64,000 nucleotides of DNA from assembly GCF_004000845.1 (NCBI RefSeq), contig NZ_BIMA01000014.1, positions 1-64,000 on the forward strand, read 5' to 3'. This DNA comes from Paenibacillus koleovorans NBRC 103111 (GTDB taxonomy: Bacteria > Bacillota > Bacilli > Paenibacillales > NBRC-103111). Under the pieces are notes generated by a model. The model worked only from the letters and a program-made list of their open reading frames with translations, was not told the origin of the DNA and searched no databases. This document shows, one piece after another, positions 52,722 through 60,721 of this stretch; within the stretch, counting starts at the first letter, position 1; each line of letters opens with the position of its first letter. The position numbers were made by a program, and so were the translations under genes.

Positions 52722-52844
52722 GGACGGGGTACGGATTACTCAGTGGGAGCCACGTTCAATCTGGGTGCGGAAGATGTGGACCTGTATATCAGATGGACGC
52801 AAAATCCAACTTATGGCCTTCGCGAAGGAGGAAACGTGCTCTAG
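52722..52844 (+). pseudogene. Fragment of an InlB B-repeat/Flg_new-type domain
   Basis: The frame from 52722 to TAG 52842-52844 encodes about 40 residues: G-R-G-T-D-Y-S-V-G-A-T-F-N-L-G, then DVDLYIRWTQNPTYG. This fits the end of a Listeria-Bacteroides repeat (consensus like GTxYxxGATxxLGxxDVTLYAxWTxNPTY), usually found in large cell-wall proteins. There is no start or flanking coding sequence, so it looks like a leftover of a deleted or rearranged surface-protein gene. Confidence 0.55.
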
Positions 52845-52915
52845 TCCGATTTTTCCCACTTGTGGAGCCGTTTCCGCACCCCCCTTCCCTGATATTCGTT
52901 ATTAGCTAACTTTCT
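52840..52915. repeat. Intergenic repeat mosaic, copy near 52.9 kb
   Basis: It contains AGTCCGATTTTTC (52844-52856), a 16-base block GATATTCGTTATTAGC (52891-52906) that recurs exactly in inverted orientation at 60493-60508, and ATTAGCTAACTTTC, which resembles 60567-60580. The right end overlaps the 3' end of the next gene by a few bases. Confidence 0.6.
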
Positions 52916-53610
52916 GCTGACACTAGCAGGGACGGCAGCGATTTGGCACATCCTAACCAACGGCTCGGTTGATCTTCGAGATTGTCGATATAGATCGTTT
53001 TCAAGAACTTCGAAATATGGCGCACTTGGTCTTCAATCAGGATCTCTTTGATCTCAGATGGATTTACGGGAACGGCAGGATGGGGCTTGTGGCCGAAATC
53101 GGTAAGAGGCACCAGCATGTCAGGGCTCTTCCTGTATTGGCAGTGCTTCGGGAAACGAGGAGAACTGCCGGAATCGTACTTGGACAACCGGACGGATGGC
53201 CAGTGTGCCGACAGCAGCGAGCTCGCATCCAACTCCAACACGGCGAAATGTTCAGCAGGTTCTCTTCGTTGATAAGTAGTCAGCATCTTAAGACAATCTT
53301 GTCGAGTGGGCCAAAAGAAAACATGCCGGTCCAGGCAGGCTCTGAATTGTTCAACGGTGCAATTGCTTTCCATCATATCGGCAGGTATTCGAAGATGAGC
53401 GTTGACCGTTACTTCAACCCCTTCGTAATTTACGGCTTGGCTAGACAAACGTCTTTCGCCATCAGAATCAGGCAGCATTCGTTTGCTTGACCATATCTCA
53501 TCAAAATGGGAGAGGGCTGCTAAATTTTTCGCTCTAGTAAAATGAAATACAGATTTGCGATTGTCTGACTTCGTTATTCTATCGATGATAGCGGCAATGT
53601 CGGCCAGCAT
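52906..53610 (-). CDS. Uncharacterised protein, possible ADP-ribosyltransferase-like fold (DUF7002-like)
   Basis: A 234-residue cytoplasmic protein. The pattern KSVFHFTRAKNLAAL near the N-terminus, HVFFWPTRQDCLKML in the middle and a late EILIEDQV segment recall DarT/ART-like enzymes (His-Phe-Thr ... acidic end). The best family match I recall is DUF7002. The frame is open to 53679, but GGAGAG lies 10 nt before ATG 53610, and that start leaves a 20-nt gap to the upstream gene instead of an overlap. No antitoxin-like partner is adjacent. Function unknown. Confidence 0.65.
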   Translation of the reverse strand: MLADIAAIIDRITKSDNRKSVFHFTRAKNLAALSHFDEIWSSKRMLPDSDGERRLSSQAVNYEGVEVTVNAHLRIPADMMESNCTVEQFRACLDRHVFFWPTRQDCLKMLTTYQRREPAEHFAVLELDASSLLSAHWPSVRLSKYDSGSSPRFPKHCQYRKSPDMLVPLTDFGHKPHPAVPVNPSEIKEILIEDQVRHISKFLKTIYIDNLEDQPSRWLGCAKSLPSLLVSAES

Positions 53611-53630
53611 GTCACAGCATCTCTCCAAAC

Positions 53631-54731
53631 TTAAATATCTGTATATCCATAAAGTTTGTCCCAAATGCGTTTTTTCCATATCCTCGGTACCAACGGATAG
53701 ACATGATTTCTTAGTCGAACTAACAGCGGGTTCTGTAGTTGACCGATCATGCCGATCCGCTTAGATAATCGGACGATTCCATTAACACGGGGAACCCGTT
53801 TTGCTTCGAACTCTCCAAAGATTTGTTTGATGGATCTCGATGAAGTATAACAAGTGGAGAAGCAGACGGCGTCTTCCAATGCCGTACAAGCGCCAAGTCC
53901 AAGGCTTGCCGTCATGGCATGTGCGGAGTCTCCAAGCAAAAGGGTATGACCCCAAGACCATTTATCAACAGGGCGATGGTCATAAATATCCAAATGGATG
54001 ATTTCAGAATGGTCTTGTCCCTCGAAGATCGCACTTGCTTGATTCGGCAACGAGCTGATAATTTTAGTTACCTCTTCTTTTTTCGAGGCCCCTTCGATGG
54101 AGTTTGCTGTCGCAAACCAGTACGTCTTCCCGCCCTTCAAGGGTATGAAACCAAATCGCCCCCCCTCCCCCCAGTACTGTGTCATAGCGTTCTCATATAC
54201 TGAGGAAAGGGTAGTATTTGAGATTCCACGCCATGATGTATATCCACTGTAACGTAATGAATCATTAATAAATTGACTTCGAACAACAGAATGAATACCG
54301 TCAGCCGCGATCACTAGATCCGCTTCGACAGAACGGCCATCATCAAAATGGACTTCCTTTTCTGCAAAATATCGAATTTTTTTGTTCCAGGCGATAGTTC
54401 CTTGCTCCAATCGGTTTGCCAAAATACGCAAAAGTACATATCGAGGAATACATACAGTTGGTGTTGAATACTGGATTGGCAGGCTTTCTAACCGTTTTCC
54501 CTTGCTTGAGTAAAGGTTTCCCATTGAAAGGATCGTGGAATGCTCCAACACTTCCTCCAGCACATGGAGTTTCCTTAAAGCATGGGTTCCGTTGGACCAA
54601 AGCGTTAAAGCCGCGCCACGGGTCTCCAAGCCTTCGTTTTTATCGTAAACCTTAACGTTAACCCCTTTGTTCTGAAGGGCTAGAGCGGTTGCCAATCCTG
54701 CGATGCCGGCGCCAATTATAATAATGTTCAT
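53631..54731 (-). CDS. FAD-dependent aromatic-type monooxygenase
   Basis: A 366-residue flavoprotein of the PHBH/UbiH type. The dinucleotide loop is GAGIAG (7-12), the middle motif DLVIAADGIHSVVR, and the FAD motif LLLGDSAHAM is intact. Such enzymes hydroxylate aromatic or polyketide substrates with NAD(P)H and oxygen. The frame extends to 54830, but AAGGAAAGG precedes ATG 54731, which also begins directly with the Rossmann strand. It is transcribed with the preceding minus-strand gene and is divergent from the epimerase. Confidence 0.9.
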   Translation of the reverse strand: MNIIIIGAGIAGLATALALQNKGVNVKVYDKNEGLETRGAALTLWSNGTHALRKLHVLEEVLEHSTILSMGNLYSSKGKRLESLPIQYSTPTVCIPRYVLLRILANRLEQGTIAWNKKIRYFAEKEVHFDDGRSVEADLVIAADGIHSVVRSQFINDSLRYSGYTSWRGISNTTLSSVYENAMTQYWGEGGRFGFIPLKGGKTYWFATANSIEGASKKEEVTKIISSLPNQASAIFEGQDHSEIIHLDIYDHRPVDKWSWGHTLLLGDSAHAMTASLGLGACTALEDAVCFSTCYTSSRSIKQIFGEFEAKRVPRVNGIVRLSKRIGMIGQLQNPLLVRLRNHVYPLVPRIWKKRIWDKLYGYTDI

Positions 54732-54819
54732 AGTACAGTTTCCTTTCCTTATTCCAACACCCACCTCAATCCAGTATAATCGAATCAACCTTGTCCACAC
54801 CACAGGAGTGCTAACCTCA

Positions 54820-55869
54820 ATGATCACCAACCTCTCAAGCTCTCATTCGAAAAAGATTCTAGTGACCGGCTGTGCAGGGTTTATCGGGTACCATCTCGCT
54901 AGCCGACTATTGGAGATCGGGTTCCAAGTAGTGGGACTGGACAATATGAACGACTATTACGACGCGGCGATCAAGCAGGCGAGATTGGGGCTGCTGCAAC
55001 AGAATCGGCGCTTTTCCTTTCACCGCATAGGCTTGGAAAATCGCTCCGAGCTCGAGCGGATATTCGCCGAGAACGACCCATTTGACGCGGTCGTCAACTT
55101 GGCGGCTCAAGCAGGCGTGCGCTACAGTCTGGTCAATCCGCATGCGTATACGGACGCCAATCTGGTTGGGTTCGTCAATTTGTTGGAAGCTTGCCGCGCC
55201 GCCGAGGTCGGTCATCTGCTGTTTGCCTCGTCCAGCTCCGTGTACGGCTCCAACACGATGATGCCCTTCGATGTGCATCATCCCGCCGATCACCCTCTCA
55301 GTCTCTATGCCGCTACCAAAAAGGCGAACGAGCTGATGGCCCATTCCTATAGCCATTTGTTCAGCCTGCCGGTGACCGGGCTTCGCTTCTTCACGGTCTA
55401 TGGACCGTGGGGCCGCCCGGATATGGCGACTTACTTGTTCGCCGACCGGATTATGAAGGGCCAGCCTATTCAAGTGTTCAACCACGGCAGGATGAAGCGA
55501 GATTTCACCTACGTCGACGATATAGTAGAAGGAGTAGTCCGTCTGATCGATCGTCCGCCTGTGCCGAATCCATCGTGGGACCGGCAAAACCCCGATCCTG
55601 CAACTAGTCATGCCCCCTACAGGCTATACAATATCGGCCATAACGAGCCGGTCGAGCTTATGCGGGTCATACGACTGCTGGAGCAGTACCTGGGCAAGGA
55701 AGCCAAGCTCGAATTTCAGCCGATACAGCCGGGCGACGTGGAAGCCACCTATGCCGATATTGACGATTTGACCGCGACGGTGGGCTTCAAACCCTCGGTA
55801 TCGATCGAAGAGGGGCTGCGGCGATTTGTCGACTGGTACCTGAGCTACCATCACAATTATTCCGGTTGA
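54820..55869 (+). CDS. NAD-dependent epimerase, UDP-glucuronate 4-epimerase type
   Basis: A 349-residue short-chain dehydrogenase of the extended type. It has TGCAGFIG, the active-site YAATKKANE (Tyr and Lys), and the FFTVYGPWGRPDMA segment that typifies UDP-glucuronate 4-epimerases. AGGAG lies 11 nt before ATG 54820; the frame is open to 54703 but would overlap the divergent gene. TATAAT at 54775-54780 may be its -10 box, without a good -35. It would supply UDP-galacturonate for an envelope polysaccharide. Confidence 0.88.
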   Translation: MITNLSSSHSKKILVTGCAGFIGYHLASRLLEIGFQVVGLDNMNDYYDAAIKQARLGLLQQNRRFSFHRIGLENRSELERIFAENDPFDAVVNLAAQAGVRYSLVNPHAYTDANLVGFVNLLEACRAAEVGHLLFASSSSVYGSNTMMPFDVHHPADHPLSLYAATKKANELMAHSYSHLFSLPVTGLRFFTVYGPWGRPDMATYLFADRIMKGQPIQVFNHGRMKRDFTYVDDIVEGVVRLIDRPPVPNPSWDRQNPDPATSHAPYRLYNIGHNEPVELMRVIRLLEQYLGKEAKLEFQPIQPGDVEATYADIDDLTATVGFKPSVSIEEGLRRFVDWYLSYHHNYSG

Positions 55870-55894
55870 CGGGTAGGCAAAATGCTCCTATAAT
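55866..55894 (+). promoter_or_regulatory. Sigma-A promoter of the membrane operon
   Basis: TTGACG (55866-55871), 17 bp, TATAAT (55889-55894). It overlaps the stop codon of the epimerase gene and is followed by a Fur-like palindrome. Confidence 0.8.
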
Positions 55895-55911
55895 AAGCTA
55901 GTGCATATTAT

Positions 55912-55926
55912 TGAGAATGATTCTCA
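55912..55926. promoter_or_regulatory. Fur box
   Basis: TGAGAATGATTCTCA is a perfect 7-1-7 inverted repeat that matches the Fur core TGATAATNATTATCA at 13 of 14 defined bases minus one symmetrical change (T to G, A to C). It lies about 10-25 bp after the predicted transcription start, a usual repressor position. Confidence 0.7.
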
Positions 55927-55965
55927 CAACCGTGCGACTTTCCTTTTTCGAAATGAGCAGCCCCT

Positions 55966-56946
55966 ATGTATACGCTAAAAAAATGGCTCGTCCCGCTTGC
56001 CGGTGTTTGCCTCTTCGGGCTATTCCTCGCCATGACCTGGCTCTGGTTCGACAAGGATGAGCTGAAGCGGCTCCTGACAGCAACGCTCCAAGAGCCTTAT
56101 TGGCTCGTCCTGATGTTCGCCGTGTACTGGCTTTCCTTCGGGCTAAAAGCGATTGCTTGGCGCGCCTACGCCGGTTCGGCCGATGAACCGCTGCGTATTT
56201 ATTACCATGGCATCATCTACAGCCTGCTCGTAAATCATTTATCGCCCGTCAAGGTGGGGGATCTCGTGCGGGCGGGCTTCCTCATGAAGGCGGCGTCTGC
56301 CCGTTGGGATCGAGCTTTGCATTCCGTCGCCGCCATGCGCGCGTTGGACATGCTGATGCTCGGCACGATCGCTTGCGGCGGACTGCTCTGGCTCGGACTG
56401 CCGGCGTCGTGGGTGAAGACGGTCGTCTTGTTAGCCGCGGGAGTGGCGCTCCTCGCGCTCTACCGGCTTCCGGCGGTACGCCGTTTGCCGTTCATCGGCG
56501 CACATCTCACAATGCTCCATGAGACGATGCTGTCGGCGAAAGGGCTGCTGATCGTGCTCGCGGTTGCGGTCAGCTGGGTGCTGGAAGCCGGCGTGCTGTA
56601 CGGCATCGCCAAGCTGGCCTCGCTGGAGCTCGGCGTAGGCACGGTGATCTGGGCGAACAGCGTGACGATCGCCGGACAAGTCGTGCATGTCACCCCAGGC
56701 GGGATCGGCACCTATGAGAGCACCTTGAGCGGCTCTCTGGCCGCGCTTGGCATCGGCTGGAAGGAAGCTTATGCCGCAGCCGTCTGGTCGCATATGTTCA
56801 AGTTTTTGTTTTCCTTCGGCGTCGGCGCTTATTCGGTCATTCGCATGCCGATCGGCTGGAAGGAGCTGTCCCGCTGGTTCATGGCGAAACCGTCCAAACC
56901 GCCGGAAGCTGAGGCGCCACCAATAGAAGGAGTGAATTCCCGATGA
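55966..56946 (+). CDS. Lysylphosphatidylglycerol-synthase-TM (UPF0104) family membrane protein
   Basis: A 326-residue protein with seven or eight helices. The family segments NHLSPVKVGDLVRAGFLMK and HVTPGGIGTYESTLSG are present. This family is the flippase-like half of MprF, found alone without the synthase domain; stand-alone members are linked to transport of glycolipids or isoprenoid-linked sugars. It is the first gene of a three-gene coupled operon under a Fur-like site. The next gene overlaps by 4 nt. Confidence 0.87.
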   Translation: MYTLKKWLVPLAGVCLFGLFLAMTWLWFDKDELKRLLTATLQEPYWLVLMFAVYWLSFGLKAIAWRAYAGSADEPLRIYYHGIIYSLLVNHLSPVKVGDLVRAGFLMKAASARWDRALHSVAAMRALDMLMLGTIACGGLLWLGLPASWVKTVVLLAAGVALLALYRLPAVRRLPFIGAHLTMLHETMLSAKGLLIVLAVAVSWVLEAGVLYGIAKLASLELGVGTVIWANSVTIAGQVVHVTPGGIGTYESTLSGSLAALGIGWKEAYAAAVWSHMFKFLFSFGVGAYSVIRMPIGWKELSRWFMAKPSKPPEAEAPPIEGVNSR

Positions 56947-58430
56947 AACATGCTTCCCCTTTCGAAATCGTAGCGGCCCGCTGCTGGAATATGCTGAATG
57001 AAGGTAAACCGTTTACGCCCATCTTCGTGACCGGCGTGTTCCTGCTGTTCCGCGTCGGTTCGTGGTCCGATGCCGGCTTCTGGAGCGCGACAGGGTTATC
57101 TCTTCTACTAGCGCTACCGATTCTCGTACTCTATTATTGGTTCGACTTTCCTCTACTGCTGCGCAACTATTTGTGGTTTCCGTTGTTGGCTGGCGTGCTC
57201 TTATGGGAGCCTCAAAATTACGGTCTGTACGCGCTTGCGCTCGGCCTCTTTTTCTTTTTTACCGTCTATTTCTGGGGCACGTTCTACTATCATTTGCGAA
57301 TCGGCACGTCTTGGTGGAATTTCAAACGGTTCTGGAAGCTCGTGCTCAAAAACAGCGATTCCACAAGCGGCAATGCCCAGGAGCAGATGCCGAAGTTTTT
57401 GCTCATCCTGCTGATTTGGAACCATTTCTATCGGTTGTTCGAATCGGGAGGGGGGCCGGGTGAAGGTGCATTCTCCGAGTGGGCTCAGGAGCATCTGTTG
57501 CCCTACGGGCTGTTCGTCGCCGCCTTGTGGCTGTACAGCTATATCCTGCATGCGAATTTGTTCGACTGGAAGCCTGCGGAAAACGCACCTCTGACCCCGA
57601 AGCCTGCAACTCCTCCTCAAGCTATCAACGAGAAAGTCATTGTCATCGTTATCGACGGTATGCGCAAAGAGAGATTCGAGGAAGCCGACGCTCCTTTTCT
57701 GAAAAGGCTGAGGGCCGAAGGCACAGAGTACACCCAGATGGAGACCGTCTATCCGGCGCGAACCGTCGTGTGCTTCTCCTCCATGTTCACAGGCACATAC
57801 CCAAGGGAGCACGGCATCCGCTCGAATATGGTGTGGAAGCTCGGGATCAAGGTGGAAAGTATCTTCGATTCGCTGCGCAAGGTCGGCAAGAAGGGACGTC
57901 TGCTCGGTATCGCTCACTTGATCGATTCGATGGGCGACGATGTGGAAAGCGTCACGGCGGTCATGCACAACGATGTAGCGGATCGCAATATTATCGAACG
58001 AGCTAAGCGCATTATGGCGGAGCAAAATCCGGATTTGCTGGTGGCGCAGCTCATCGGCGTCGATCAAACCGGACATAGTCAGGGCGTACTGTATGACGAA
58101 TATTTGCAAAAAATTGCGGGGGCCGACCGGTTGATCGAGCATTTCGTACAGTGGATGGAAGAGCGCGGGATGCTGCGGAATGCGACCTTGATCCTATGCG
58201 CTGACCATGGACAGGCGGATGGGATCGGGGGACACGGGCATCTGGATGAAGGCGAGCGCTTCGTCCCGTTTTTCCTGCATGGGCCGGCGGTTCGGCAAGG
58301 GGTGCGCATCGATGAGAAAACATCGCTCATCTCCATGGCGCCGACGCTCGCTCACCTGCTAGGGGCGCCGTTCCCTAGCCATAGCCGCGGCACCGTGCTG
58401 TCCGCTGCGTTGCACGACGAGAAGCGATGA
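56943..58430 (+). CDS. Membrane-anchored type I phosphodiesterase/alkaline-phosphatase-superfamily protein
   Basis: A 495-residue protein. Five or six helices occupy about 20-210; a phosphodiesterase domain begins near 228. Metal and nucleophile motifs are intact: VIVIDGMR, PARTVVCFSSMFTG (Thr nucleophile), GVDQTGHSQG and ADHGQADGIGGHG. This is the nucleotide pyrophosphatase/phosphoglycerol-transferase-like group. Joined to a flippase-like and a glycosyltransferase-like protein, it may modify or recycle a lipid-linked phospho-sugar. It overlaps both neighbours by 4 nt. Confidence 0.87.
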   Translation: MKHASPFEIVAARCWNMLNEGKPFTPIFVTGVFLLFRVGSWSDAGFWSATGLSLLLALPILVLYYWFDFPLLLRNYLWFPLLAGVLLWEPQNYGLYALALGLFFFFTVYFWGTFYYHLRIGTSWWNFKRFWKLVLKNSDSTSGNAQEQMPKFLLILLIWNHFYRLFESGGGPGEGAFSEWAQEHLLPYGLFVAALWLYSYILHANLFDWKPAENAPLTPKPATPPQAINEKVIVIVIDGMRKERFEEADAPFLKRLRAEGTEYTQMETVYPARTVVCFSSMFTGTYPREHGIRSNMVWKLGIKVESIFDSLRKVGKKGRLLGIAHLIDSMGDDVESVTAVMHNDVADRNIIERAKRIMAEQNPDLLVAQLIGVDQTGHSQGVLYDEYLQKIAGADRLIEHFVQWMEERGMLRNATLILCADHGQADGIGGHGHLDEGERFVPFFLHGPAVRQGVRIDEKTSLISMAPTLAHLLGAPFPSHSRGTVLSAALHDEKR

Positions 58431-59989
58431 AGCGCCATGTCCTGACGTTCGGAGCTGCTGCGTTGGCCATTGCGGTTCTTGCCGCTTCCTTCTACTACAG
58501 CCTGCAGTACGCCGCGCCATGGGCAAGGTCTTGGGACGAGGTAGACTTCGCCCTTGCGCTCGACCGGTTCGATCTGCTGGCGATGCAGCCGCATTTTCCA
58601 GGCTACCCTTACTACATTCTGGGTGGCCTGTTCTTGCATCGCTGGATTAGCGATCCCGTGCTGGCGCTCTCGGCGTTCAATGCCGCGATGGCGCTTCTGT
58701 CGGCGCTGCCGATCACCCTGCTAGCCCGACGCGTTGTCGGCCTTCCCAGCGGGCTCCTTATCGCCGCGCTGCTGTCTACGACGCCATACTTGTGGCTGAT
58801 GGCCGCCCGCCCGATGTCCGAATGTGCGGGTATCGCCGCGCTCTGGTGGTGCTTATGGAGCGTGCGAGAGTCTCTGGAGCGGCCCGAATCGAGAGCTCGC
58901 CATCTCGTGGCACTCGTTTGTTTTAGTTTGCTGATGGGCATTCGCCTTTCTTTTTTTCCATTCGGCCTCTTGCTTGTCCTGCTATGGGGGAGGCGCTATC
59001 GAGCGAGCAAAACGTCTAATTCGATTCGCAACCGCAGACTGCTCGCTTCGGTTGGTGCGGCGGGGCTGTTGCAGCTAATCTGGGTAGGCGGTCTGGCGAT
59101 GTCGGAAGGCTCGCCGGCCGGATTCTGGAAGCTGTCGGCGGCGTTCGTCGAAGGGCATTTCTCGGAGTGGGGAGGGGGTGTCGTGGCGACGCCTATGCCA
59201 TTCCTGGAGCGGGTTCTCCATCTGTTCGGGAGCAATCTGATAGGGGATGCCATGCTTGCACGGTCAACAGGGGCAGGTGGGTTGTTGCTTGCTCTGATCG
59301 TGCTGCTTGCCGTCGCGTGGCGGATGCAGAAGAAAGCGGGTGTAGGTGAAAGCTATTCCGCTTCCCAGCCCGCTTCGAACTCTTCCGCTTCAAACGATCG
59401 CCGCTTCTTCATCTGGCTGGCGGGGGCTGCCGCCTTCTACGCCCTGTGGGCGCTTTTCGGCCAAAACATTGAGAAACCACGCCACATCGCTCCAATCGTC
59501 GGACCGCTGCTGTTCCTGCTCTACGTAGGGGTCTTCCGCACGGGAGCCGCGTACTGGCAGTCCCGCCGCCTGGCGCTGATGCCTATTGCCTTGTTCGCCA
59601 CGGCCATCTCGCTCCTGTCTCTACAGCTCGTGCACGGGGAACGTTTGCTGCAGCAGCAAGCAGGGGAAGAGCCGGCTGTATATCAGCTCCATCGCTATTT
59701 GGAAAGCCAAACCACGCCGTTCCGGCTGTACACATGGGAAGAAACGCGCGTGCTGCAGTACGCAGGGGCGGAGTATGAGCATGCTCGTATTTACACCTAC
59801 CCCTATTTCCGATCAGCAGCAGAAGGTCTGGAAGGCCGACGCATCCTGCTGACCGACCATGTAGTGGGCGGCTTTCGCAGCCAAGGCTATGACATAAGCA
59901 GTCAGCTTCGAGAGGTGGCGGAGTTCCGCTCCAATTCCTTATTCGAGCCCGTCTACAGCCGCATCAAGCTTTATGAATATCGCGAGTAG
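58427..59989 (+). CDS. GT-C-type integral membrane glycosyltransferase-like protein
   Basis: A 520-residue protein with about ten helices. The first extracytoplasmic loop reads SWDEVDFALALDRFDL, the acidic D-E pattern of GT-C enzymes (PMT/ArnT-like), followed by QPHFPGYPYY. The C-terminal part is soluble (about 405-520; LYTWEETRVLQYAG). GT-C enzymes use polyprenyl-phosphate sugars, matching a flippase partner. Donor and acceptor are unknown. It ends the operon. Confidence 0.8.
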   Translation: MKRHVLTFGAAALAIAVLAASFYYSLQYAAPWARSWDEVDFALALDRFDLLAMQPHFPGYPYYILGGLFLHRWISDPVLALSAFNAAMALLSALPITLLARRVVGLPSGLLIAALLSTTPYLWLMAARPMSECAGIAALWWCLWSVRESLERPESRARHLVALVCFSLLMGIRLSFFPFGLLLVLLWGRRYRASKTSNSIRNRRLLASVGAAGLLQLIWVGGLAMSEGSPAGFWKLSAAFVEGHFSEWGGGVVATPMPFLERVLHLFGSNLIGDAMLARSTGAGGLLLALIVLLAVAWRMQKKAGVGESYSASQPASNSSASNDRRFFIWLAGAAAFYALWALFGQNIEKPRHIAPIVGPLLFLLYVGVFRTGAAYWQSRRLALMPIALFATAISLLSLQLVHGERLLQQQAGEEPAVYQLHRYLESQTTPFRLYTWEETRVLQYAGAEYEHARIYTYPYFRSAAEGLEGRRILLTDHVVGGFRSQGYDISSQLREVAEFRSNSLFEPVYSRIKLYEYRE

Positions 59990-60183
59990 GTTACGTGCAC
60001 TCGCATACCGATCAGGTCCTCTGGCGAAAGAGTTCAGTTGGCGCGTGAGGAGGACAGGAAGAGGGGTTACGACCGTTGCTGAAAGCATGGCCCTTGGATT
60101 GAAGTTTAGTCGTTGTTGGGCCACCATTCAAAGACGAAACAAGGCCCCAACTTTACCCAGTCGGACACAGAGGACCTTTGTAC

Positions 60184-60366
60184 GCAGTCCGAAAAAGTCG
60201 GACTGCAGGGCAGCTCGTAGTCTGGATTTGCTCCTCAGTCCGATTTTGCCGGATTGGAGCGAGGGGTTCTGCAAGAGGTGCGTAAAAACGCCACTGCAAT
60301 TGGGTGAATTCGGACTGGAGCTCCAATCACGCTGTGAGGGTGCTGCGTAGTCAGGAAATCGGACTA
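60184..60366. repeat. AGTCCGA repeat cluster
   Basis: A perfect hairpin GCAGTCCGA-AAAAG-TCGGACTGC (60184-60206), AGTCCGATTTTGCCGGA at about 60237-60253, a reversed TTCGGACT at about 60309-60316 and AATCGGACTA at about 60356-60365. The same AGTCCGATTTT core occurs at 52844. It looks like a family of small hairpin-forming intergenic repeats. Confidence 0.6.
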
Positions 60367-60453
60367 CATCGGCATGGAGTTAGCTAGGCTCGACTCCCTA
60401 AAGGATAGTTACCGGCTGGAATCGGTGGTGTCTTGCTAGAACATGTGGGTTTT

Positions 60454-60580
60454 ATAACAAACTCAGCCTCCGCTAATACCCGCAGCAAGTTTGCTAATAA
60501 CGAATATCCGTTAGTTATGCGGCTGTCCCCCGATAATACCCGAAATATAACAAACTTCAGTTTGTTATCAGCCAACTTTC
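60454..60580. repeat. ATAACAAACT and GCTAATAA repeat cluster
   Basis: ATAACAAACT occurs at 60454-60463 and again at 60547-60556, the second time as the left arm of a perfect 10-bp inverted repeat (60547-60568, 2-nt loop). GCTAATACCCG and GATAATACCCG form a further pair. GCTAATAACGAATATC (60493-60508) is the exact reverse complement of 52891-52906. Confidence 0.65.
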
Positions 60581-60687
60581 GTTCTCTGCCCCCGTTTGCA
60601 CCAACCTGCCACACCTGAGACTGATTACTTGTCCAACCTGCTACTCTATGCAACCACCCACACGGTTTGCCCTTCCAGTTATTTAAT

Positions 60688-60721
60688 GTCAAGAAAAGCC
60701 TGCAGCTTAAGCTGCAGGCTT
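60688..60721 (-). terminator. Terminator overlapping the stop codon of the iron permease gene
   Basis: A perfect 26-bp palindrome at 60696-60721, reading AAGCCTGCAGC, TTAA, then the complement, is followed on the minus strand by TTCTT. The stop codon of the FTR1 gene (60709-60707) lies at the loop, so the last codons are part of the stem. Confidence 0.75.

Larger units (their letters stand above)
59990..60687. other. Repeat-rich non-coding spacer
   Basis: About 700 bp between converging operons. The ORFs here have no family features and irregular composition, so no gene is called. The interval holds two groups of repeats described separately (60184-60366 and 60454-60580). Confidence 0.6.

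Noticed and set aside
59973-60350. 125-residue plus-strand ORF after the glycosyltransferase gene
   Set aside because: It is basic and irregular, overlaps hairpin repeats, and starts inside the upstream gene; no domain is visible.
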